Assembly (NCBI GenBank): GCA_016763335.1
Contig: JAESUD010000053.1
Coordinates: 1-5,762 of the forward strand
DNA length: 5,762 nt
Origin: Emcibacteraceae bacterium
Lineage (GTDB): Bacteria; Pseudomonadota; Alphaproteobacteria; Sphingomonadales; Emcibacteraceae
Direction of reading: 5' to 3'
Notes under the pieces: model-generated
Told to the model about the DNA's origin: nothing
The model's database searches: none
What the model saw: the letters and a program-made list of their open reading frames with translations, nothing else
In this document: positions 1-5,215 of the stretch, in pieces
Layout of the letters: every line of letters starts with the position of its first letter
Numbering within the stretch: position 1 is the stretch's first letter
Made by a program: the position numbers and the translations under genes

Positions 1-1100
1 CCAACCATTTGGATGCTGAATCAGTGGCCTGGCTTGAAAATCATTTAAAAGAATATGCCGGCACGGTTATTCTCGTAACCCATGATCGTTACTTCCTTGA
101 TAATGTTGTAAACTGGGTTCTGGAAATTGATCGTGGCCGTGCTATTCCTTACGAAGGTCATTATTCGTCGTGGCTAGAACAGAAACAAAAACGCCTTATT
201 GCGGAAGAGCGCTTGGAAGCTTCTCGAAAACGCACCATGAAACGTGAACTTAAATGGATACAACAATCACCAAAAGCTCGTCAGGCCAAAAGCAAAGCCC
301 GTATTAATGCCTATGATGATTTCCTCGCGGCAGCACAGGAAGGGCAAGGCGGCGAGGCGCAGATTCAAATTCCTGTCGGACCACGACTTGGCGGGGTAGT
401 GATTGAAGCTGAAAATCTTGGTAAAGGGTTTGAGGATAGGTTGCTTATTGATGATCTTAATTTCAGATTGCCGCCTGGTGGTATCGTTGGTATCATTGGT
501 GCCAATGGTGCGGGTAAAACCACCTTGTTTAAAATGATCATTGGTACAGAAAAACCGGATTCAGGAACTCTTAGAGTGGGCGAGACCGTAATACTAGGCC
601 ATGTGGATCAAAGCCGTGATGGCCTTGATGATAGTAAGACCGTTTGGGAAGAAATTTCTGATGGTCTTGATGTGTTTGATTTTAATGGTCGAAAAGTACC
701 GACCCGCGCTTATGTGGGTAACTTTAATTTTAAAGGAACCGATCAGCAGAAAAAACTCGGCCAGCTTTCCGGCGGAGAGAGAAACCGAGTTCATTTGGCA
801 AAAATGTTACGGACACCTGCAAATGTTCTACTTCTCGATGAACCAACCAATGACCTTGATGTGGAAACATTAAGTGCGCTTGAGGCGGCACTCGAGGATT
901 TCGCTGGATGTGCTGTAATTATTTCGCATGATAGGTGGTTTTTAAACAGAATGGCCACACATATTCTAGCCTTCGAAGGAAATTCGCATGTGGAATGGTT
1001 CGAAGGAAATTATGATGATTATGAAGCAGACCGCCGCAGAAGGTTAGGCGATGCGGCGGACCGTCCTCATAAAATGCAGTATAAAAAGCTCACAAGATAA
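1..1100 (+). CDS. ettA: Energy-dependent translational throttle protein EttA (ABC-F ATPase), 5'-truncated by the window
   Basis: ABC-F ATPase that binds the ribosomal E site and couples ATP/ADP status to the first steps of elongation; cytoplasmic, with no membrane segments. The reading frame is already open at base 1 and begins inside the first ABC domain with [13 protein letters not shown], the distal Walker B/D-loop of EttA-type proteins. Counting the Leu codon at 9 as residue 1, there follow the first H-switch (THDRYFL, about 24-30), the basic helical linker expected to be the P-site-tRNA interaction motif (about 48-105), and the second ABC domain with Walker A GANGAGKT (164-171), signature LSGGE (253-257), Walker B LLLDEP with catalytic Glu278, and switch His307. 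The C-terminus, YKKLTR, is normal for the family. E. coli EttA is about 555 residues, so roughly 190 N-terminal residues, including the first Walker A and the arm motif, lie outside. No frameshift is seen. Other ABC-F members (Uup, YheS) fit less well because the [12 protein letters not shown] and NDLDVETL motifs are EttA-like. Confidence 0.96.
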   Translation, partial: NHLDAESVAWLENHLKEYAGTVILVTHDRYFLDNVVNWVLEIDRGRAIPYEGHYSSWLEQKQKRLIAEERLEASRKRTMKRELKWIQQSPKARQAKSKARINAYDDFLAAAQEGQGGEAQIQIPVGPRLGGVVIEAENLGKGFEDRLLIDDLNFRLPPGGIVGIIGANGAGKTTLFKMIIGTEKPDSGTLRVGETVILGHVDQSRDGLDDSKTVWEEISDGLDVFDFNGRKVPTRAYVGNFNFKGTDQQKKLGQLSGGERNRVHLAKMLRTPANVLLLDEPTNDLDVETLSALEAALEDFAGCAVIISHDRWFLNRMATHILAFEGNSHVEWFEGNYDDYEADRRRRLGDAADRPHKMQYKKLTR

Positions 1101-1117
1101 AGGAAGCAATCGTTCCT
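1101..1117. terminator. Possible weak shared terminator between convergent ettA and TPR-A
   Basis: The 31-base gap between two convergent stop codons contains a 5-bp inverted repeat (AGGAA, 7-base loop, TTCCT). On the + strand a T-rich run follows (1121-1138). On the - strand the tail is only TTTATC. The stem is short and only moderately stable, so this is a tentative bidirectional terminator. Confidence 0.3.
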
Positions 1118-1131
1118 GACTTATTTATATT

Positions 1132-1668
1132 TTAATTTATCTTAGATTTAACAACGCCAATATTTTGTTTTAAAACGTCACTAACTGCTTTGTTGTTTGG
1201 GGCATAATCGAGCGCTAAAGTAAAATCACTAAGTGATTTTCGGAAATCTTGTTTCATAAAATATAATGTAGCACGACTTTTTAAGCTTTCCCATTGCTTG
1301 GGGCTATATTCTATTGATTGATTACATGCTTCCATTGCTTCGTCAATTTTCCCTTGACCCGTTAAGCTAACGCAGAAGGTGTTATAAGCATCTTTATAAA
1401 CATCACTTTTTGATAAACCGGTTCTTTTACTTCTATCTTCTGCTCTGATAATTCTTTTAGATCGGCTTTCTGCTTTATCAAACTCGCCTTTATTTATATA
1501 TTTTCGAATTCTTTGCATGGCTTTGTAACTTTTATCACCCATATCTAAATTTGAGCCAGCTGTTCTTCCAGTAGAACTGTCCTGTGCGTGGACCAATGTA
1601 GGTAGAATGAGTGTAAAAGCAATAATGATTGCTCCGAAAATTGTTTTCGTAGTCTTACGGTGTTTCAT
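1132..1668 (-). CDS. TPR-A: exported small tetratricopeptide-repeat protein with a conserved cysteine pair
   Basis: 178 residues; function unknown. Residues 1-28 form a Sec signal peptide: a basic start (MKHRKTTK), a hydrophobic core and a cleavage site at VHA|QD, so the product is probably periplasmic, with no lipobox. The mature part is very basic. A helical stretch (about 46-78) is followed by two TPR-like units, about 91-123 (AYNTFCVSL, then IDEAMEACNQSIEYSP) and about 125-158 (SRATLYFMKQDFRKSLSDFTLALDYAP). Cys99 and Cys115 are the only cysteines. The gene is a diverged paralogue of the two TPR genes upstream of mlaA. The start is supported by AGGGG eight bases before the ATG. It lies 184 bases after mlaA on the same strand and converges with ettA. 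TPRs usually mediate protein contacts, but nothing in the sequence names the partner. The fold call is firm; the role is open. Confidence 0.87.
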   Translation of the reverse strand: MKHRKTTKTIFGAIIIAFTLILPTLVHAQDSSTGRTAGSNLDMGDKSYKAMQRIRKYINKGEFDKAESRSKRIIRAEDRSKRTGLSKSDVYKDAYNTFCVSLTGQGKIDEAMEACNQSIEYSPKQWESLKSRATLYFMKQDFRKSLSDFTLALDYAPNNKAVSDVLKQNIGVVKSKIN

Positions 1669-1709
1669 GATATAATCCCCTATTAAAATCCCATTGACGG
1701 TTTTTTTAA

Positions 1710-1727
1710 AATGCTCTGGCGAGCATT
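1710..1727 (-). other. Hairpin at the predicted 5' end of the TPR-A transcript
   Basis: A perfect 7-bp stem (AATGCTC / GAGCATT) closes a 4-base loop, GCCA on the - strand. The predicted start of transcription for TPR-A falls at about 1727, so the hairpin could cap the mRNA 5' end and stabilise it. It might instead be a terminator for mlaA read-through, but only two T residues follow the stem before an A-run, which makes that weaker. Confidence 0.45.
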
Positions 1728-1733
1728 ATGTAA

Positions 1734-1761
1734 ATAATATAATGCTATTTAATTAAATCAA
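1734..1761 (-). promoter_or_regulatory. Candidate sigma-70-type promoter for TPR-A
   Basis: On the - strand, TTGATT (1756-1761, -35) and TATTAT (1734-1739, -10) are separated by 16 bases. The match is TTGA of TTGACA and five of six positions of TATAAT. It lies about 66 bases upstream of the TPR-A start codon, in the gap after mlaA. The region is AT-rich, so chance matches are likely and this stays a prediction. Confidence 0.4.
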
Positions 1762-1770
1762 TCCATTTCT

Positions 1771-1788
1771 ATTCACATTACTGTGAAT
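1771..1788. promoter_or_regulatory. Perfect 7-4-7 inverted repeat upstream of the TPR-A promoter
   Basis: ATTCACA and TGTGAAT flank four bases (TTAC on the + strand). The repeat sits 9 bases upstream of the predicted -35 element, a position suited to an activator or repressor. The half-sites are in the opposite order to a CRP site (TGTGA-N6-TCACA), so it is not called as CRP. As RNA it could form a hairpin, but there is no - strand T-run to make it a terminator. Confidence 0.35.
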
Positions 1789-1852
1789 ATATTTTTCTGT
1801 ACGGATCGGTGTTTTCTTATATTGTTGGTTTGTGATAATTACACATAGAAAC

Positions 1853-2671
1853 TTAAAACTGATACTCGTCATCAAATTCTTCGTCGAACAGGTCATCTTC
1901 CTCGCTCGTATCAAGATCACCATTGTTTATATCGTATAATCTGAGTTGGCGATAGCTGCTGCGAATAGTAGCATAAAAATCCGTGGATGACTTGCTAAGG
2001 TCAGCTAGAGTTTCTAAATTTTCTTCGCGGTAAATCAAACCGCGCATGGCTAACCTTCCATAACGGACATATGTCCATTCTTTATGTGCAAGCCATAAGC
2101 TTACCGGATCATAAAAGAAATCAACAACAAAACCTGAAAAATCACGGGCGTTAGAAGGGCCTAGAAAAGGTAATACAATAAACGGGCCTTCGGGCAGTCC
2201 CCAAACTGCAAATGTTTCACCGAAATCTTCGTTATGTCCTTCAATTCCCCAGCGAGCAGCCGTGTCAAAAGTACCAAGTAGGCCGAAAGTAGAATTGATC
2301 AAAAACCGTGAGAAGGTAGTGCCAGCCCTTTTGGGCTCAGCCTGAAGTACATCATTGACAAATGTTACTGGCTCGCGCCAGTTGGTAACAAAATTGGCTA
2401 TACCGTCTCTAATGTCAGGCGGACCCCACATACGGTATAGTCGTGCTGTTGGCTCTAATATCACTTCATCAAATAAATTGTTGAAAGCAAATATTTTCCT
2501 GTTCATTGGTTCAAAGGGGTCATTTGCTTCATCATAGGCAAGGCGAGCATCAATATCCGTTTCCGGTGGTCTTTTAGCGCAAGAAGCTATGCACAGAATA
2601 ACAAAGCCCATCATTAAAAATTTAAGGATGGGTAATTTTATTATTTTGCCGTTTCTGGGACAATAATGCAT
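1853..2671 (-). CDS. mlaA: MlaA (VacJ) outer-membrane lipoprotein, phospholipid retrograde transport
   Basis: 272 residues. MlaA sits in the outer membrane, usually with a porin, and removes mislocalised phospholipids from the outer leaflet, passing them to periplasmic MlaC and then the inner-membrane MlaFEDB complex. The signal peptide ends in the lipobox IASC, making Cys31 the lipidated residue. Ala at +2 is consistent with outer-membrane sorting. Family blocks follow in order: NDPFEPMNRKIFAFN (50-64), the NWREPVTFVNDVLQ block (97-110), INSTFGLLGTFD (125-136), EDFGETFAVWGLPEGPF (148-164), LPFLGPSNARD (167-177) and FYDPVS (186-191). The length is close to E. coli MlaA (about 251); the excess is partly an acidic C-terminal tail with 12 Asp/Glu between 252 and 269. 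The chosen ATG leaves a basic n-region (Lys9, 12, 17) before the hydrophobic core; starting at Met20/21 would lose it. The ribosome site is weak (AGAG). No mlaC or mlaFED is next to it; small TPR genes flank it on both sides. Confidence 0.96.
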   Translation of the reverse strand: MHYCPRNGKIIKLPILKFLMMGFVILCIASCAKRPPETDIDARLAYDEANDPFEPMNRKIFAFNNLFDEVILEPTARLYRMWGPPDIRDGIANFVTNWREPVTFVNDVLQAEPKRAGTTFSRFLINSTFGLLGTFDTAARWGIEGHNEDFGETFAVWGLPEGPFIVLPFLGPSNARDFSGFVVDFFYDPVSLWLAHKEWTYVRYGRLAMRGLIYREENLETLADLSKSSTDFYATIRSSYRQLRLYDINNGDLDTSEEDDLFDEEFDDEYQF

Positions 2672-2795
2672 GCTTGCTCTAACAAAGGATTGATTTAAAA
2701 GATGTTTTTATAACGATTAATGATGAATGTTTCATGAACAACAAGAATAGTTGTATTTGATAAATATTGATAGCCCTTAATTAACCATATTTTCT

Positions 2796-2824
2796 AAAAA
2801 GAAGCAGGACCGGGTACCAACTTC
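2796..2824 (-). terminator. Rho-independent terminator after TPR-B
   Basis: On the - strand an 8-position stem (GAAGTTGG / CCTGCTTC, with one G-U and one U-U position) closes an 8-base loop and is followed directly by five T residues (2796-2800). It starts 34 bases after the TPR-B stop codon. This implies that mlaA, next on the strand, uses its own promoter within about 2672-2795. Confidence 0.65.
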
Positions 2825-2858
2825 AATATAGTTCGTTCATTACGAATAAGCCTTGTAA

Positions 2859-3395
2859 TTAATTAGATATTCGGGCTTCTGAAATCTTAATGTTATGTTC
2901 TATAATTCGTTTTATTCGTTTTCTTTCTGGGGCTTTATTTAAGGCTCTTTGGTAATCCGTCAAGGCTTTTGTATAATTGCCCATTTTATAATTTAATGAG
3001 CCACGACTATTAATGGCATGCCAACGGTGAGGGTCGCTATCTATTGCTTCATTACAGGCTGCTAGGGCGTCCTCATATTCATTGTTGGATGTTAAACTAA
3101 TACAAAGAGCATTATAGATATTATACCTATATCTTGTCCTTTGACTGGCTCTATACATTTTTGAAAGTTTAAGTGTTGTGACAAGTTTTTTAGCTTCACG
3201 AACTGCACCCTCGGTATTGCCCTCATTTATCAAGCGACGAACAGTACTCAATCTATTGTCATTGCCTAAATGAATGGTTTCACCTACAACGGCCCCTAAC
3301 CAAGGTTCAAGTTGCTGCGCATTACTAATTGTTGCCAAAAGACAAAATGCAAAGAATATTATTACTGAAGGTATGTTTTTTATAATATTAAACAT
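2859..3395 (-). CDS. TPR-B: exported small tetratricopeptide-repeat protein with a conserved cysteine pair
   Basis: 178 residues; function unknown. A Sec signal peptide (MFNIIKN, hydrophobic core 9-22) is predicted to be cut at SNA|QQ after residue 26, giving a periplasmic protein. The mature N-terminus carries WLGAVVGETIHLGND (32-46), matched in TPR-C by WTGAIAGTNIYIGND. A helix with basic residues (50-75) follows, then two TPR-like units: about 91-121 (YNALCISL, then YEDALAACNEAIDSDP) and about 124-156 (RWHAINSRGSLNYKMGNYTKALTDYQRALNKAP). Cys98 and Cys114 are the only cysteines of the mature chain. A hand alignment of residues 88-155 with TPR-C residues 93-160 gives 38 of 68 identities without gaps, so the two are a tandem duplication. 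The ATG has only a poor ribosome site (GTTAGAATA), in contrast to TPR-C. A terminator-like hairpin lies upstream and another downstream, so a short independent transcript is likely. Confidence 0.87.
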   Translation of the reverse strand: MFNIIKNIPSVIIFFAFCLLATISNAQQLEPWLGAVVGETIHLGNDNRLSTVRRLINEGNTEGAVREAKKLVTTLKLSKMYRASQRTRYRYNIYNALCISLTSNNEYEDALAACNEAIDSDPHRWHAINSRGSLNYKMGNYTKALTDYQRALNKAPERKRIKRIIEHNIKISEARISN

Positions 3396-3451
3396 TATTC
3401 TAACTTAACACTTTCGTATGTTCTTATTACCAGATTTTCCTATGCTGGAAA

Positions 3452-3485
3452 AATATCACCACAATAAATTTATTATGGTGATATT
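3452..3485 (-). terminator. Strong Rho-independent terminator after TPR-C
   Basis: A 34-base palindrome gives 17 stacked positions, 16 Watson-Crick; the remaining one (3462/3475) is a G-U wobble when read as - strand RNA. It contains a CACC/GGTG core in otherwise AT-rich arms. On the - strand a five-T run follows (3451-3455, overlapping the stem foot), while the + strand has no T-run, which fixes the direction. It begins 4 bases after the TPR-C stop and separates TPR-C from TPR-B. Confidence 0.78.
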
Positions 3486-3489
3486 AGGT

Positions 3490-4035
3490 CTAATTCTTTG
3501 ATTCTGCAAGTTTGATATTATTTTCAATTATCGCTGAAAAATTATTGCGACTTGATACTTTTGCAAGGGCTAATTGGTAATCTGCAATAGCGGCAGGAAA
3601 ATCGCCAGACCTGTAATTTAAAGAACCTCGGCTGTTATAAGCGAACCATCTGGCGGGAGAATCTTTAACGGCTGTATTACAGGCTTCTAAAGCTTCATCA
3701 AATTTCTTTTGGGCTGCTAAACTTATGCAAAGCGCATTATAAGCATCATATCTATACCGGGAAGTTTTGCCGGAACGAGCGTCGCTTTCGAATGATGCAA
3801 CATATCTTTGGGCAGATTTTACGGCTCTATCAATTTCATTGTTGTTTAGATATTTTTTGATATTCTTGAGCATATCATCGTTACCAATATAAATATTAGT
3901 ACCAGCAATAGCACCAGTCCATGCGTCTGAACTTTGTGCATAACCGGTTAACGGGGCAGCAAGTAATCCAAATGAAATTAATGCGCCAACAGTTATTTTT
4001 TTGTATTTCAATAACTTCTTTTCATAAATTCTCAT
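3490..4035 (-). CDS. TPR-C: exported small tetratricopeptide-repeat protein with a conserved cysteine pair
   Basis: 181 residues; function unknown. A long basic n-region (Lys/Arg up to residue 13) and a hydrophobic core lead to a signal-peptidase site GYA|QS after residue 33, so the product should be periplasmic. The mature N-terminus has WTGAIAGTNIYIGND (39-53). A helical stretch (55-82) is followed by TPR-like units at about 96-127 (AYNALCISL, then FDEALEACNTAVKDSP) and about 129-161 (RWFAYNSRGSLNYRSGDFPAAIADYQLALAKV). Cys103 and Cys119 are the only cysteines and fall at TPR consensus positions 8 and 24, which face each other between helices A and B. The start is well supported: AGGAAAG lies three bases before the ATG. 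It is the first gene of the - strand block, divergent from the SahR-type regulator, and ends in a strong terminator. A role as an envelope interaction or stress protein is possible but not shown. Confidence 0.88.
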   Translation of the reverse strand: MRIYEKKLLKYKKITVGALISFGLLAAPLTGYAQSSDAWTGAIAGTNIYIGNDDMLKNIKKYLNNNEIDRAVKSAQRYVASFESDARSGKTSRYRYDAYNALCISLAAQKKFDEALEACNTAVKDSPARWFAYNSRGSLNYRSGDFPAAIADYQLALAKVSSRNNFSAIIENNIKLAESKN

Positions 4036-4085
4036 AGTCTTTCCTTTATCTCTCTAAACTTTTACCAAACCCTTATGTTTATGGT

Positions 4086-4106
4086 GAAAGTTATGCATTC
4101 ACTTTC
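4086..4106. repeat. Inverted repeat in the divergent promoter region, nearer TPR-C
   Basis: GAAAGT and ACTTTC are separated by nine bases; an overlapping GTGAA / TTCAC pair (4084-4088 and 4098-4102) uses nearly the same bases. It is about 50-70 bases upstream of the TPR-C start codon and about 150 bases from the regulator gene, so if it is an operator it more likely serves TPR-C. The core is short and could be chance. Confidence 0.25.
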
Positions 4107-4139
4107 CGTTCTGTATGTCTATTAAATGATAACTACCCT

Positions 4140-4154
4140 TGAATAGTCAATTCA
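4140..4154. repeat. Short inverted repeat TGAAT-N5-ATTCA upstream of the regulator promoter
   Basis: Two 5-base half-sites separated by AGTCA lie about 32 bases upstream of the predicted -35 of the regulator gene. Spaced dimer sites of this size suit winged-helix dimers, but the half-sites are short and the region is AT-rich. It is listed as a second-choice operator candidate. Confidence 0.22.
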
Positions 4155-4186
4155 CAATAGGGTCCAATTTAATCACATTAATGTTA

Positions 4187-4215
4187 TTTACATTATATAA
4201 ATATATCTTTATATA
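4187..4215 (+). promoter_or_regulatory. Candidate promoter of the sahR-metF operon
   Basis: TTTACA (4187-4192) and TATATA (4210-4215) are separated by exactly 17 bases. This predicts transcription starting near 4222 and a leader of about 30 bases before the start codon at 4253. Such a leader is too short for a SAM or SAH riboswitch, which fits control by the encoded repressor instead. The surrounding AT richness lowers certainty. Confidence 0.42.
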
Positions 4216-4218
4216 TTT
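4199..4218. promoter_or_regulatory. Perfect 8-4-8 inverted repeat overlapping the predicted -10; candidate SahR operator
   Basis: AAATATAT, spacer CTTT, ATATATTT. The right arm covers the predicted -10 hexamer, so a dimer bound here would block the promoter, a common arrangement for ArsR-family repressors. It is the most symmetrical element in the divergent region, but it consists almost entirely of A and T and may be low-complexity chance. Confidence 0.35.
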
Positions 4219-4252
4219 CTTTATGTATCTTAATAATAGGAATGTCACTGAT

Positions 4253-5191
4253 ATGGAGTTAACTTTAGATAATTTGCTTGTCGCGTTAAAAGCTGCTGGC
4301 GAAGAAACACGCCTTCGGGTTCTCGCACTTTTTAAAAGCGGAGAATTGACTGTAACTGAATTAGTGACGGTGTTAAGGCAAAGTCAGCCGAGAATTTCAA
4401 GGCATCTAAGGTTGTTATGCGAAGCAGGCCTTCTTGAGAAGCACCGCGAAGGGACGTGGATTTTTTACCGTCTTGCGGACGGAGGAAACAAAGCAAATTT
4501 AGCAAAATCAATTATGAAGTATATTCCGTATTCCGACCAAATTCTTCAACGTGATCAGGAACGTCTTACTGAAGTTAAAAAAGCGAGAGATATGAAAGCC
4601 GCAAAATACTTTCAGGAAAATGCCGAAAATTGGGATAAAATAAGATCACTTTATGTACCTGAACGTCAGGTGGAAGACTATCTTCTTGAGGTAACTGCGG
4701 ATTTGAAAATTAATGATTTGCTTGATGTTGGTACAGGCACTGGACGAATGCTTGAATTATTTTCAGAAAGGGCTGAGCGTGGAATAGGTATTGATTTAAG
4801 CCGTGAAATGCTTGCCGTCGCTAGATCTCACCTTGAACAAGAAACCATAAGTCATATGCAGGTTCGCCAAGGTGATATGTATGACCTTGCTTTAAAAGAC
4901 AGCAGCATGGACCTGGTGCTTTTTCATCAGGTGCTCCATTTCGCCGACGACCCGCATGCGGCAATTAAAGAAGCAAGCCGTATTTTAAGGCCAGGCGGAT
5001 ATGTGATAATTGCCGATTTTCTTCCTCATAAAGTGGAAAAATTGCGGGATGATTATGCTCATAGAAGGCTGGGTTTTTCGGACGAGGAAGTAAAAGAATG
5101 GTGCAACATCACCGATCTTAATATTAAGTCCACCGAAGTGATGCGCGGCAAGGAACTTGATATTGCCGTGTGGGTAGCCATAAAAAATTAA
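4253..5191 (+). CDS. sahR: SahR-like ArsR-family regulator fused to a SAM/SAH-binding methyltransferase domain
   Basis: 312 residues; cytoplasmic. Residues 1-80 are an ArsR winged helix: KAAGEETRLRVLALF (13-27), then the recognition region SQPRISRHLRLL (44-55) and the wing HREGTWIFYRL (64-74). A basic linker leads to a class I methyltransferase fold from about 115: motif I DVGTGTGR (158-165), the ribose-binding acid in GIGIDLS (Asp181), LVLFHQVLHF (221-230) and the RPGGYVIIADF strand (246-256). In the SahR family this fold senses S-adenosylhomocysteine and releases the protein from operators of methyl-cycle genes such as ahcY, metE/metH, metF and metK. The adjacent metF, 24 bases downstream, supports that assignment. 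The motif is intact, so residual enzyme activity cannot be excluded. I chose ATG 4253, with AGGA eleven bases upstream. An in-frame TTG at 4139 and ATG at 4223 would add a hydrophobic, AT-rich leader unlike the family. Regulation is probably autogenous. The local ArsR-methyltransferase annotation is secure; the exact effector is inferred. Confidence 0.9.
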   Translation: MELTLDNLLVALKAAGEETRLRVLALFKSGELTVTELVTVLRQSQPRISRHLRLLCEAGLLEKHREGTWIFYRLADGGNKANLAKSIMKYIPYSDQILQRDQERLTEVKKARDMKAAKYFQENAENWDKIRSLYVPERQVEDYLLEVTADLKINDLLDVGTGTGRMLELFSERAERGIGIDLSREMLAVARSHLEQETISHMQVRQGDMYDLALKDSSMDLVLFHQVLHFADDPHAAIKEASRILRPGGYVIIADFLPHKVEKLRDDYAHRRLGFSDEEVKEWCNITDLNIKSTEVMRGKELDIAVWVAIKN

Positions 5192-5215
5192 ATTATTAAT
5201 TAGAAGACAAGTATC

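Noticed and set aside
594..873. Open frames on both strands inside ettA.
   Set aside because: They overlap the well-conserved second ABC domain, show no domain logic and are shadows of the real frame.
1831..1845. CRP-like TGTG...CACA symmetry just after mlaA.
   Set aside because: The half-site spacing does not fit TGTGA-N6-TCACA, the inner positions mismatch, and it lies at a gene end.
2355..2537. 60-codon + strand frame inside mlaA.
   Set aside because: Antisense to conserved MlaA blocks, with no supporting motif.
2731..2738. TTCATGAA palindrome upstream of mlaA as an operator.
   Set aside because: Eight bases of perfect symmetry are expected by chance in this much sequence, and the flanks do not extend it.
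1132..4035. Horizontally acquired island covering the TPR genes.
   Set aside because: These genes look more AT-rich than ettA, but there are no tRNA, integrase, IS or direct-repeat boundaries, and mlaA, a core gene, sits among them.
4139..4252. Longer N-terminus of the regulator from TTG 4139 or ATG 4223.
   Set aside because: It adds a hydrophobic AT-coded leader not seen in ArsR proteins, has no ribosome site, and overlaps the best promoter candidate. ATG 4253 gives the usual family start.
4036..4252. SAM-II or SAH riboswitch ahead of the sahR-metF operon.
   Set aside because: No conserved GC-rich paired core is visible; the region is AT-rich and the predicted leader is only about 30 bases.
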